Source of the DNA: UBA1429 sp964482225
GTDB lineage: Bacteria > Chloroflexota > Anaerolineae > UBA1429
NCBI GenBank assembly: GCA_964482225.1
Contig: CAYZWT010000002.1
Span: forward strand, 62,001 to 126,000
Reading direction: 5' to 3'
Length of the DNA stretch: 64,000 nt
Shown here: positions 48,753 to 56,452 of the stretch, piece by piece
Numbering within the stretch: position 1 is the stretch's first letter
How the letters are laid out: each line of letters starts with the position of its first letter
Translations under genes and position numbers: made by a program
The notes under the pieces: model-generated
Told to the model about the DNA's origin: nothing
The model's input: the letters and a program-made list of their open reading frames with translations, nothing else
The model's database searches: none

Positions 48753-49601
48753 TCAGCCTCGATCCAGCTCGCGCTGGGCCAGCAGTTCCAGCAGGTGGCT
48801 CAGCACCGTTTCGCGGTCCTGGCCGGCCAGCGCCAGCGCTACCTGCGCCATCAGGATGCCATAGCGCACGCCCACGTCGTAGCGGCGCCCCCGGCTCTCC
48901 AGCGCCAGATAGCGTTCGCGATGAGCCAGCTCGTCCAGGGCATCAGAGAGCGTTACGGCCTCGCGCTGCGCCTCTAGCCGCGCGCCCAGGATCTCGAGCA
49001 CCATAGGCGTGAGCACGTGCATCCCGAAAAAGCAGAGATAGTGCCCCGCTCTCAAGCCAGAGATCACCAGCCATTGCTCGGCCTCGGTGGGCGTGGGTTT
49101 CTCCATCACCCGCTCGACGGTATAGAGGCGGCTGCTGCCCGAGACGCGCTTGCCGCCGATGCAGCCAAAGTAGGGCAGCAGGCTCTCGCGCGAGGGGGTG
49201 ACGGCCGAGATGGCGCAGGCGTTGCGCTCGGCGGCCTGCACCAGGTCTTGGGCGCACCCGGTCTCGGTATGGGAGATCGGCAGGTGGTCGCTGACGAGAT
49301 GCAGAAAGGGTTCTTGCCCCACAAACTCGCGGGCGCAATAGACCGCGTGCCCATAGCCCAACGGCTCGGCCTGCGGGACAAAGGTGAGGCGGTTGGCATA
49401 GGCGCCCACGGCCTCGGCATAGGCGCGCTCGTCGCCCGGGCAGATCACGACGCAGACCTGCTCGATGCCGGCGCGCAAAGCCTCTTCGACCAGGATGGTC
49501 AGCACGGGCTTTTCCTGGCCATCGGAATCTATCAGGGTTTGCAGCGGCAAGGTACGCTGTCTTCGCCCTGCTGCCGTGATGACAGCCTTGGTAATCTGCA
49601 T
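48753..49601 (-). CDS. GalU-like UTP-sugar-1-phosphate uridylyltransferase
   Basis: A 282-residue nucleotidyltransferase. It begins with ITKAVITAAGRRQRTLPLQT (residues 3-22), the position of the GalU G-x-G-T-R-x-LP motif, but reads GRRQRTLP rather than GxGTRxLP. KPVLTILVEEAL, PLGYGHAVYCA, FLHLVSDHLP and VERVMEKPTP are the other family blocks. It would form a UDP-sugar from a sugar 1-phosphate, and its position before the kinase/uridylyltransferase fusion fits a nucleotide-sugar operon. The ATG at 49601 has AAGGAG. The changed motif makes the exact substrate, and possibly activity, uncertain. Confidence 0.78.
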   Translation of the reverse strand: MQITKAVITAAGRRQRTLPLQTLIDSDGQEKPVLTILVEEALRAGIEQVCVVICPGDERAYAEAVGAYANRLTFVPQAEPLGYGHAVYCAREFVGQEPFLHLVSDHLPISHTETGCAQDLVQAAERNACAISAVTPSRESLLPYFGCIGGKRVSGSSRLYTVERVMEKPTPTEAEQWLVISGLRAGHYLCFFGMHVLTPMVLEILGARLEAQREAVTLSDALDELAHRERYLALESRGRRYDVGVRYGILMAQVALALAGQDRETVLSHLLELLAQRELDRG

Positions 49602-49646
49602 GGGCCGCTCCTTGTCCGTATCTGCCATAGGGCTGTGACAGGCTGC

Positions 49647-49675
49647 ATTGTAGGCCACCGGGGCCGGGCAGGCAA
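49647..49675 (-). promoter_or_regulatory. Predicted promoter of the nucleotide-sugar operon
   Basis: On the minus strand, TTGCCT (49670-49675), a 17-bp spacer and TACAAT (49647-49652), 45 nt before the GalU-like start. Confidence 0.7.
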
Positions 49676-49721
49676 GCGATTGGATGGGACGGACGGAGGC
49701 CAGGCGTTGGCTCTCCCCCCT

Positions 49722-51320
49722 TTACCCCACCAGCAACGCCGCGCGGGCGAGCCATGCCAGCGCGTGATCCAGTTCTTCCTGGATCCTCCGGCGCAGTGTC
49801 TCCATGGAGGGCGCTTCGTCGCCCTCGCCCCGGAGGCGTAGCGCGCCTTTGGCGATCAGGTCATCCAGCAGGGCCAACAGGTCCTCACGGGTGTGCCGGC
49901 CATCCAGGTGCGGCAGGATGTAGCGGCCCAGGGGATCCAGGTGCACCCGCTCGTGGCGCAGGTTCGCCACCCGGTCACTCTCGCGGGCCTGGTAGCGCGC
50001 CAGGGCGCTGGCCACGGGGCGCTCGCTGGCCGAGGTGACAAAGGTGGGCGTGTAGCCGTGGAACTCGACCAGGGACAGGCTGTAGGTGAACGCCTTGAGC
50101 AGGTTGGCGGCCAGGTGCGTGACCTCGTCATCAGGAGGGGCGCCCTGGCCGAGGCGTTGGGCGGCGGCCTGTGCCAGCGTGGCAAAGGGCAGCGCCTGGG
50201 GAGCGCGTGCGACGAGGCAATCCAGCGCCGCAATGGTCAGGGGATGATCGGTCTGGAAGATGGCCCCATCGGGGCTGCGGTAGCGCGCTGCCCCCGGATG
50301 CGTACCCTCAGGCTCATCGGCCAGGCGGACGGCGCGGGTCGAGACCGCCAGCTCGCGCACCCGCGCCGTCCGCAGCGTGCGCTCCACAGCCAGGTGGGCA
50401 TGGCAGAGCAGCGTGCGCCGGAACGTGCGGTTGCGGATGAAATCCATGTACTGCTCGGTGTCTACGATGGTCTCGCAGATGCCTTGCAGCGCGCCCACGA
50501 CCTCGTCGGACAGATTGTTGGGCATGGAGAGCGGGAAATCGGCTTCCACCAGGAACTGGAGCCCGTGGCGCGCCGCGTGCTCGGCGAACTGCCAAAAGTA
50601 AACCGGGTCGTTGTGCTCTTCTAGCTCATCGTGCAGCAGCGCCGCATCTATGCGGGGGCGCGCATCTTCAAGCTGCAGCTCTAGCAGGTCGTGGTAGCCC
50701 TCAATGAACGTGCCATAGGCTCGGTTGCGCTCATCGGCGACGGCGTCACGCAAAAAGGCGATCAGGGCGCGGGCTTGCTCGGCGCGTTGGTGGGGGTCAT
50801 GCTCGTTGCGCGTATGGTAGAGCATCATCTCGCGCAGCCCCAGGAGCGTGTGCCAACCCGGATAGGCGTTGTAGCTGACATAGGCCACGCCCTGGGGGGC
50901 CAGGTTGGCGCGGCAGGTCGCCAACAGGCTATCGCGTACCTCGGGGGGCACCCACGAGTAGAGGCCGTGGGCGATGATATAGTCAAACTCGCCCAGATCG
51001 GCGCTGATGTCGCGGATATCCATGGCCAGAAAGGCAATGTTTCCCAGCCCTAGCGCACGCACGGTCTCGGTCGCCTCGGCGATCTGGCGGGCCGAAAGGT
51101 CGATCCCGATAAAGGTGCTCTCCGGCAGGGCGTAGGCCATGGGCAGCAAGTTGCCGCCCGAGGCGCAACCCAGCTCCAACACGCGACAGCGCGTAACCGG
51201 AGCGGGCGCCAGGCCCAGCAACCGCGCGCAGGCCGCCAGTCGTCCTGGATGGGTCTGGGTATAGCAGAGCCCGGGGTAGGGCAGCTCGTCATAACTGATG
51301 GGAGGGGCGCTGATAGGCAT
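49722..51320 (-). CDS. SAM-dependent methyltransferase with methyltransferase regulatory domain
   Basis: A 532-residue protein. The N-terminal class I methyltransferase domain has the SAM loop LELGCASGGNLLPMA (about 45-59), the acidic GIDLSARQIAEAT and the motif IIAHGLYSWVP. After about residue 220 comes the methyltransferase regulatory-type domain (AEHAARHGLQFLVEADFPLS), followed by a C-terminal winged-helix-like segment (HLDGRHTREDLLALLDDLIA). Proteins of this type are sometimes linked to protein-lysine methylation. The ATG at 51320 follows AAAGGATT. The substrate is not evident from neighbours. Confidence 0.85.
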   Translation of the reverse strand: MPISAPPISYDELPYPGLCYTQTHPGRLAACARLLGLAPAPVTRCRVLELGCASGGNLLPMAYALPESTFIGIDLSARQIAEATETVRALGLGNIAFLAMDIRDISADLGEFDYIIAHGLYSWVPPEVRDSLLATCRANLAPQGVAYVSYNAYPGWHTLLGLREMMLYHTRNEHDPHQRAEQARALIAFLRDAVADERNRAYGTFIEGYHDLLELQLEDARPRIDAALLHDELEEHNDPVYFWQFAEHAARHGLQFLVEADFPLSMPNNLSDEVVGALQGICETIVDTEQYMDFIRNRTFRRTLLCHAHLAVERTLRTARVRELAVSTRAVRLADEPEGTHPGAARYRSPDGAIFQTDHPLTIAALDCLVARAPQALPFATLAQAAAQRLGQGAPPDDEVTHLAANLLKAFTYSLSLVEFHGYTPTFVTSASERPVASALARYQARESDRVANLRHERVHLDPLGRYILPHLDGRHTREDLLALLDDLIAKGALRLRGEGDEAPSMETLRRRIQEELDHALAWLARAALLVG

Positions 51321-51384
51321 GGTCCGAATCCTTTGGCAGCGTTTGAGAGTCATTGTAACGCCGCACGCGCCGCAGCGCCAGCGA

Positions 51385-51415
51385 ACGCCCCGAGATGGTG
51401 TGTATCTCGGGGCGT
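51385..51415 (-). terminator. Terminator hairpin after the S1 gene
   Basis: ACGCCCCGAGAT (51385-51396) and its perfect complement (51404-51415) form a 12-bp stem 28 nt beyond the S1 stop codon. Confidence 0.7.
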
Positions 51416-51443
51416 AGAGCGTCAGGCTGGCGGGCAAACCGGC

Positions 51444-52589
51444 CTAGCCGTAAAGGAACTCGGTTGGCTCGGCCTCGTCATCCGTGTCCAGGCGCAAGGG
51501 AGCGCTCTGGGCCAATTGCAGCGAGATGCGGCGCCGCTCTGCATCGATCTCGAGGATGCGCACATCAATGGTCGCGCCACGGCTCAGGTCTATTGCTTCG
51601 CGGGCCTCGGGCGAGATCTCGCTATTGTGCAAGAGCCCCTCAATCCCTCGTCCCACATCCACAAAGAGGCCAAAGTCCACTTCATTCGTGATGGTACCCT
51701 GGATCACGTCGCCCTCGTGCACCTCACCTATGGTCTCGTCCCACGGGTCGGGCAGGGCGCGCTTGCGGCTCAGGCCAATCCGCTCGCGCTCGGGATCCAC
51801 GTTCAGCACCTCGACCTCGACCTCCTGGCCGACCTCTAGCACGTCGCGAGGATGGTTCACGTGTTGCCAATCCAGCTCCGAGATGTGGATCAGCCCGTCA
51901 ATGCCGCCCAGATCTACAAAGGCGCCAAAGTCCACAATGTTGCGGACCACACCTGTGCGCCGTGCGCCGGGCTGCAACTCGGTCAAGAGCTCTGACCGGC
52001 GGCGACGGTCTGCGGCGCGCTTGGACAGCACCAAGCGCCGGCGGCGCGGGTCCACGTCCAGCACAACCAGCGTGAGGACCTCACCGGTCAACTCCTCTTT
52101 GGTATCGGCCATGTTGCCGGCGCGCAACCTGGAGGGCAAGGACGTCAGATGTGAGTTGGGCACAAAGCCTCGTAGCCGCCCGAACTCGACCAAGATGCCG
52201 CCCGAGTTGCTGCCGACGACCGCGCACTGGATCTCCTCGCCGCTTTCCAAGAGCGTCTGGGCGCGAATCCAGTCCTCCTGCTGTAGTCCGTTGCTCAGAG
52301 AGACCAGGACGCCTCCCTCGTCTGAATCAGGGCGGATGACCACGACAGGGATACTATCGCCCACCTGAAGCCGCGCCACATAGTCACGATCCACCCTGCG
52401 CAGGTCCGATGAAGGCACGATGCCGTCGCGCTTGGTGCCCAGGTCAACGAGAATGTCGTTCTCATCGATCTCCATGATGACTGCCTGGAACACGTCTCCA
52501 CGTCGGGGGCTCTTGTAGTCATATTGTCCCTCGAGCAGGTCCATAAAGGCCTGATCCTGCGCCCCTTGACTCCTTGTCTGTTCACTCAC
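51444..52589 (-). CDS. rpsA: 30S ribosomal protein S1-like protein (four S1 domains)
   Basis: A 381-residue protein built of four S1 RNA-binding domains: about 30-95 (GDVFQAVIMEIDENDILVDL), 112-180, 198-266 (GVVRNIVDFGAFVDLGGIDG) and 283-352 (GTITNEVDFGLFVDVGRGIE). S1 binds mRNA to the small subunit and helps start translation. E. coli S1 has six domains; four are usual in many other phyla. The start is best placed at GTG 52589, nine nt after a perfect AGGAGG; the GTG at 52601 overlaps that ribosome site. It has a strong promoter and a structured leader of about 120 nt. Confidence 0.9.
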   Translation of the reverse strand: MSEQTRSQGAQDQAFMDLLEGQYDYKSPRRGDVFQAVIMEIDENDILVDLGTKRDGIVPSSDLRRVDRDYVARLQVGDSIPVVVIRPDSDEGGVLVSLSNGLQQEDWIRAQTLLESGEEIQCAVVGSNSGGILVEFGRLRGFVPNSHLTSLPSRLRAGNMADTKEELTGEVLTLVVLDVDPRRRRLVLSKRAADRRRRSELLTELQPGARRTGVVRNIVDFGAFVDLGGIDGLIHISELDWQHVNHPRDVLEVGQEVEVEVLNVDPERERIGLSRKRALPDPWDETIGEVHEGDVIQGTITNEVDFGLFVDVGRGIEGLLHNSEISPEAREAIDLSRGATIDVRILEIDAERRRISLQLAQSAPLRLDTDDEAEPTEFLYG

Positions 52590-52623
52590 TATGATATGCA
52601 CCTCCTAATGTGCTTGGTGCTCG

Positions 52624-52689
52624 GGCCCTTGCGGGGGCGCCAAGGCACCTGCTGATCGAGCAGGGACGAGGCGAGCCCGCGCAAGGGCC
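52624..52689 (-). promoter_or_regulatory. Structured 5' leader of the S1 gene
   Basis: Between promoter and start, GGCCCTTGCG (52624-52633) and CGCAAGGGCC (52680-52689) form a perfect 10-bp closing stem, enclosing a further hairpin CCTGCT-GATCG-AGCAGG (52648-52664). Such leaders upstream of ribosomal-protein genes often mediate autoregulation. Confidence 0.6.
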
Positions 52690-52724
52690 ATCCGCGCCTG
52701 CTGCGTTAACGATCAAGTAAGCAT

Positions 52725-52752
52725 ATTATAGCACAAGGGGTTGCCCAGGCAA
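52725..52752 (-). promoter_or_regulatory. Predicted S1 promoter
   Basis: On the minus strand, TTGCCT (52747-52752), a 16-bp spacer and consensus TATAAT (52725-52730). Confidence 0.75.
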
Positions 52753-52843
52753 AATGGTCTTGGCATATGAAAACATACAAGAAGGACATATATGGAATAA
52801 TAGCGCTATGAGATCGCGTCCATACAACGCTCAAGCAGAACGC

Positions 52844-52872
52844 TTGCCTCCTCTGGGTGATGATGGTATGCT
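52844..52872 (+). promoter_or_regulatory. Predicted promoter of the unknown 228-aa protein
   Basis: TTGCCT (52844-52849), a 17-bp spacer and TATGCT (52867-52872), 50 nt before the GTG. Confidence 0.6.
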
Positions 52873-52922
52873 CGTCCTGCAGACGGTGACCCACCCTGCG
52901 CAATCTCATCACAGGAGGCAGT

Positions 52923-53609
52923 GTGACACAGACTGAGAATCGCTGGTTTCCCCCCTCGCCCCACCGCGAGCGGGTGGAGGAGGCCATCGCCCAGGGCGTG
53001 GCCCATATTGTCGAACGCGGGCACAATGTGGCCCCGTTACTGGTCTTTGAGGATGGCGGCGCCATCGATCTCCCCCGTGTGCGCTATCAGATGACGAGGC
53101 GCGGCATGGCGCTGGCCGCAGGCGATGGGCCCGCTGCCAAGGGGGCCACCCACTTTGGCGATGTGTGCGGCTCGGTAGATGAGATCAAGGGGCGGGTGGC
53201 CGAGGCCGCACGCCTGGAAGAGCTGGATGCGGCCTATATCCAAGCCCTGATCGAGGATATCGGCTACATGCTCGGGCGCATGTCCCGGCGCAGCGAGCAG
53301 TATCGCGCCTTTCTCGGCGACGTGCGCGCCATCGTGGACGAGATGCTGGCCACTCCGCCGCCTGATAGCGTGTCTGCGGAGGCGCGGACTGCGGCCTTTG
53401 CCGAGAGCCTGGCCGGAGATGGCGACCTGAGCGACCAGGGGCGCGAGACGATCTATGCTGCCGCCGAACACGTGCGCGATCTTGCCAATGACCTGGAGGG
53501 CTATCTGGGCGCGGGCAAAGAGGCCGCCATGCGCATCGGCAAACTCTATGCCGACATCCAGGGAGGCCGCGTTTGGCAAGAGCAGCCCGGGGGAGGCGAG
53601 GCCCGCTAG
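52923..53609 (+). CDS. Protein of unknown function (228 aa)
   Basis: I do not recognise this protein. It is soluble, without signal peptide or membrane segments. The N-terminal part (to about residue 95) includes FEDGGAIDLPRVRYQMTRRG and GDGPAAKGATHFGDVCGSVD. The C-terminal half is strongly helical with heptad-like spacing (LEELDAAYIQALIEDIGYML, then FAESLAGDGDLSDQGRETIY), suggesting a helical bundle. The GTG at 52923 has a perfect AGGAGG site and its own promoter, so it is a real, expressed gene. A short hairpin between it and the convergent glycosidase gene probably ends both. Confidence 0.8.
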   Translation: MTQTENRWFPPSPHRERVEEAIAQGVAHIVERGHNVAPLLVFEDGGAIDLPRVRYQMTRRGMALAAGDGPAAKGATHFGDVCGSVDEIKGRVAEAARLEELDAAYIQALIEDIGYMLGRMSRRSEQYRAFLGDVRAIVDEMLATPPPDSVSAEARTAAFAESLAGDGDLSDQGRETIYAAAEHVRDLANDLEGYLGAGKEAAMRIGKLYADIQGGRVWQEQPGGGEAR

Positions 53610-53610
53610 C

Positions 53611-53634
53611 GCGGGCCTGTGGCGCGCGGCCCGC
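53611..53634. terminator. Bidirectional terminator hairpin
   Basis: GCGGGCC (53611-53617) and GGCCCGC (53628-53634) form a 7-bp stem filling the 28-bp gap between two convergent genes. Confidence 0.45.
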
Positions 53635-53637
53635 GGC

Positions 53638-54732
53638 CTAGCTCCCCGGCGCGCCCGTGATCTCGGCCACGCGCCGGAAGAACGCCTGCTTGAAGGGCGT
53701 GTTGATTGTCCAGTTCACCGGCGGCGTCTGAAAGCCGGTCAGCTCGTCCCAGGGGGCGTCGTCGCGATAGCGGGGCCGCGAGGTATAGTCCTCCCACGGG
53801 TCGTTGCCCTGGCCGCGCCAACCCTGGTCGTAATAGCCCCAGGAGACGCCCTTGCGCCAAGAGACTTCGAGATTGGGCGTGGCGGGCGAGTCCTCGTTGA
53901 TGACGATGGGCTTGGGCGCGATGCGATAGGCGGGCATGCCCTGCACCACATCTATGGCGGACTCTAGCTCTGCCGGGCGCAGGCCATTGCCGTGTAGCAG
54001 GACATAATCGTCGGCGCGCACCAACGCGGCGGGGGGCATGCCGCGGCCGGTGGCCACCTCAGCGCCGCCGCCGCTGGTGGAGTAGAGCAACTCGGGGTAG
54101 TGGGTGCGCAGTGCGGCGATCATCTCGGGCTGCCGCTCGGGGCGAAAGATGTCATAAGGCGTGTGATCCACCACGACATCTATCTCGTTGGCGATCTCGA
54201 TCAGGATATTGCGGCGGCCCGTGCCCATCAGGAACTCACAGGTCTCGTGGGCGGCGCGCCAGATGGCCGCTTCGTCCTCCATGCGACGCAGCATCATCCA
54301 GTAGAACATGCCCACGATGACGACCATGCCCAGCTCGTCGGCGCGGGCCAGAATACGCTCCAACCGGGCGGCATAGGCGGGTTTGAGAGCGCCCTGGGGT
54401 GTGTAGCCGTTGTTGTCATAGCCGTGATAGATCTCGGGGACGTACAGGGGTCCGCCGCCCTGCAGATTGACGGTGAAGGCCAGGATGCCGTGGGCCGCCC
54501 AGGTGGGCAGCGCGTCGCAGAACTCGGCGACGTTGCGCTCGGGATCCCACTCGCCTGTGTCGGGATAGGCCCAGTGGCGGCGCGTCTCGGGGTTGGCATC
54601 ATCATAGAGGGCCTGCACGGCGCGCACGTTAAAGAGCATCCCTTCGATGCGGCGCCCCTCGAACACTCGCCCCGCATAGGTCGGACGGCCGTTGATGTGA
54701 AAATCGGCGCCGTGGATCGTGATCTCGGTCAT
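53638..54732 (-). CDS. Cytoplasmic glycoside hydrolase of clan GH-A type
   Basis: A 364-residue (beta/alpha)8 glycosidase-like protein without signal peptide. The probable acid/base is Glu183 in LIEIANEID and the probable nucleophile is Glu280 in PIVINEDSP, both at the ends of barrel strands, as in GH5-like enzymes. The N-terminus (FHINGRPTYAG, then RRIEGMLFNVRAVQALYDD) and the segment FTVNLQGGGPLYVPEIYHGY are conserved-looking but do not name a subfamily. A consensus TATAAT lies at 54775-54780 on the minus strand, 43 nt upstream. It is not adjacent to sugar transport genes; the divergent neighbour is a sugar-acid dehydratase-like enzyme. Confidence 0.75.
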   Translation of the reverse strand: MTEITIHGADFHINGRPTYAGRVFEGRRIEGMLFNVRAVQALYDDANPETRRHWAYPDTGEWDPERNVAEFCDALPTWAAHGILAFTVNLQGGGPLYVPEIYHGYDNNGYTPQGALKPAYAARLERILARADELGMVVIVGMFYWMMLRRMEDEAAIWRAAHETCEFLMGTGRRNILIEIANEIDVVVDHTPYDIFRPERQPEMIAALRTHYPELLYSTSGGGAEVATGRGMPPAALVRADDYVLLHGNGLRPAELESAIDVVQGMPAYRIAPKPIVINEDSPATPNLEVSWRKGVSWGYYDQGWRGQGNDPWEDYTSRPRYRDDAPWDELTGFQTPPVNWTINTPFKQAFFRRVAEITGAPGS

Positions 54733-55059
54733 GGTAGGGCCTCGCCTTTCTGCATGAGTAGCTGTTCTGCTGCCATTATACTCTGATGGAGGCTGGCCGC
54801 CAGCAACGCTGCAAGGGCCAGCGCATGTGGCTCTGTCTACGCTCCCCTATGCCACTGCCCAACGCCATCCCGGGTTGACGCAGCCCGCGTTGGCGCTACA
54901 ATCTGACTGTCGCGAATAGGAGGGCGAGGAGTTGCCCTCTGGCACTATTGACGAATGCATCCTGGGCGGAGATACGCGGACCGCTTGCCTGCCGGCCCGC
55001 GCTTGACCGCTTGTTGACGGGTCGAGGCCGACCATATCCCATCTTGCGGAGGAGGAGCG
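54733..55059. other. Intergenic region between divergent genes
   Basis: 327 bp carrying the glycosidase -10 box (54775-54780, minus strand) and the promoter of the enolase-superfamily gene (54875-54902). The remaining leader of about 150 nt has an AGGAGGGCGAGGAG stretch near 54917-54930 and a possible TTG-started 24-codon ORF, but no riboswitch that I recognise. Confidence 0.5.
54875..54902 (+). promoter_or_regulatory. Predicted promoter of the enolase-superfamily gene
   Basis: TTGACG (54875-54880), a 16-bp spacer and TACAAT (54897-54902), about 158 nt upstream of the ATG. Confidence 0.6.
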
Positions 55060-56235
55060 ATGCGTATCGTAGCAGCGGACATCTATGACGTGGACCTGCA
55101 CCCTTGGAAGCCGCCCGTGATCCTGCGATTGACCACCGACGAAGGCATCTATGGCTTGGGCGAGTTCGCCCTCTGCTATGGCACAGGCCGGCGGGCCGCT
55201 CTGGGCATGTTGCACGACATGGTGGAGCGCTTTGTGATCGGCGCCGATCCGCTGCGCGTCGAGGAGATGTGGAAGACCCTGTTCTTTCGCACCTTTTGGG
55301 GGCAGGGGGGCGGGCCGGTGGTCTATGGCGGCATCAGCACCATAGACCAGGCGCTGTGGGATATCAAGGGCAAGGCCTATGGCGCGCCCATCTATGAGCT
55401 GCTGGGCGGCAGGGTACACGATAGCCTGCGGGTCTACTGCAACGGCTGGTTGGGCGATGAGTATGCCCCGGCGAACAATGCCCCCATCGAGACGCCCGAA
55501 GACTATGCCGAGCGCGTTGCAGAGGTGGCTGCTATGGGTTATGACGCCCTCAAGTTCGACCCGTTCGCCGCGCCGCGCGGCAGCGGCTGGAAGCCCCGCC
55601 AACGCCTGCTGGAGCCCGAGCGGGCCGATCTGGCCTATGAGCGGGTCAAGGCCGTGCGCGAGGCCGTGGGGCCCAACGTGGATGTGCTGGTGGAAGTACA
55701 CGGCTACCTGGGGGTCTCCGATGCCATCGCCTGGGGGCGCCGCATCGTCGAGCTGAACCCGTTCTTTTACGAAGAGCCGGTGGATGCTATGAATGTCGAG
55801 TGCATGGCCAGGGTGGCGCGCGAGGTCCCCATCCCTCTTGCGGCGGGCGAGCGCCTGTATACCCGCTACGGTTTCCGCGAGTATATCGAGCGGCAGGCCA
55901 TAGACATCCTGCAGCCCGACGTGGGGCTGGCCGGGGGGATCACCGAGCTGAAAAAGATCGCCGCCTATGCCGAGACCTATGATCTGTACGTGCAGCCGCA
56001 CAATTGCCACGGCCCCGTGGCCACCGCCGCCGCCGTTCAAGTGGATGCCTGCATCAGCAACTTTATCATCCAGGAGATGATCCCTTGCCGGTCGGCCATG
56101 ACGTACGAGCTGGTGAACGAGCCGCTGGAGCCGCAGATTCGCAACGGCTACTTGCCTGTGCCGACCGCGCCCGGCCTGGGGGTGACCCTTAACGAGGCCT
56201 ATGTGGCCGATTGCCCCGTGGTGCACCTTAGCTGA
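55060..56235 (+). CDS. Enolase-superfamily sugar-acid dehydratase (galactonate dehydratase-like)
   Basis: A 391-residue mandelate racemase/muconate lactonizing enzyme family protein. The N-terminal cap holds EGIYGLGEFALCYGTGR. Barrel motifs are ALKFDPF (Lys165), VEVHGYL (metal ligand Glu212, acid/base His214), FYEEPVD (Glu238), GERLYTRYGF (Glu264) and PHNCHGPVATAAA (His314). The VEVH pattern with a late histidine recalls D-galactonate dehydratase, which removes water from an aldonate to give a 2-keto-3-deoxy acid. The ATG at 55060 has a GGAGGAGG site. It lies opposite a glycosidase, which fits sugar-acid catabolism, but the exact substrate is inferred only. Confidence 0.85.
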   Translation: MRIVAADIYDVDLHPWKPPVILRLTTDEGIYGLGEFALCYGTGRRAALGMLHDMVERFVIGADPLRVEEMWKTLFFRTFWGQGGGPVVYGGISTIDQALWDIKGKAYGAPIYELLGGRVHDSLRVYCNGWLGDEYAPANNAPIETPEDYAERVAEVAAMGYDALKFDPFAAPRGSGWKPRQRLLEPERADLAYERVKAVREAVGPNVDVLVEVHGYLGVSDAIAWGRRIVELNPFFYEEPVDAMNVECMARVAREVPIPLAAGERLYTRYGFREYIERQAIDILQPDVGLAGGITELKKIAAYAETYDLYVQPHNCHGPVATAAAVQVDACISNFIIQEMIPCRSAMTYELVNEPLEPQIRNGYLPVPTAPGLGVTLNEAYVADCPVVHLS

Positions 56236-56361
56236 GGCGGCCTTTGGAGCGCTGTTGCCCAGATCGGAAGCCCAGGAGGCTATGTGCGTTTATGCAACGT
56301 GTAGGAAAGTAAGCTAGAGAGCCAGGTACGTCAGAACAGGAAACGAACCCAGTACGCTGGC

Positions 56362-56390
56362 TTGACGCAGCGCCGGGTAAGTGGTATCAT
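56362..56390 (+). promoter_or_regulatory. Predicted promoter of the polysaccharide operon
   Basis: TTGACG (56362-56367), a 17-bp spacer and TATCAT (56385-56390), 62 nt before the first gene. Confidence 0.7.
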
Positions 56391-56452
56391 GCGCGGGTTG
56401 TCTTTTGGGGGAGCGGTTGCGCGGGCTGGCAAGGCAAGGACGGCGAGACGAG

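Noticed and set aside
54932..55007. A small TTG-started leader ORF upstream of the enolase-superfamily gene
   Set aside because: The ribosome site is too close to the TTG, and the peptide shows no pattern of regulatory codons; there is not enough support to call it a gene.
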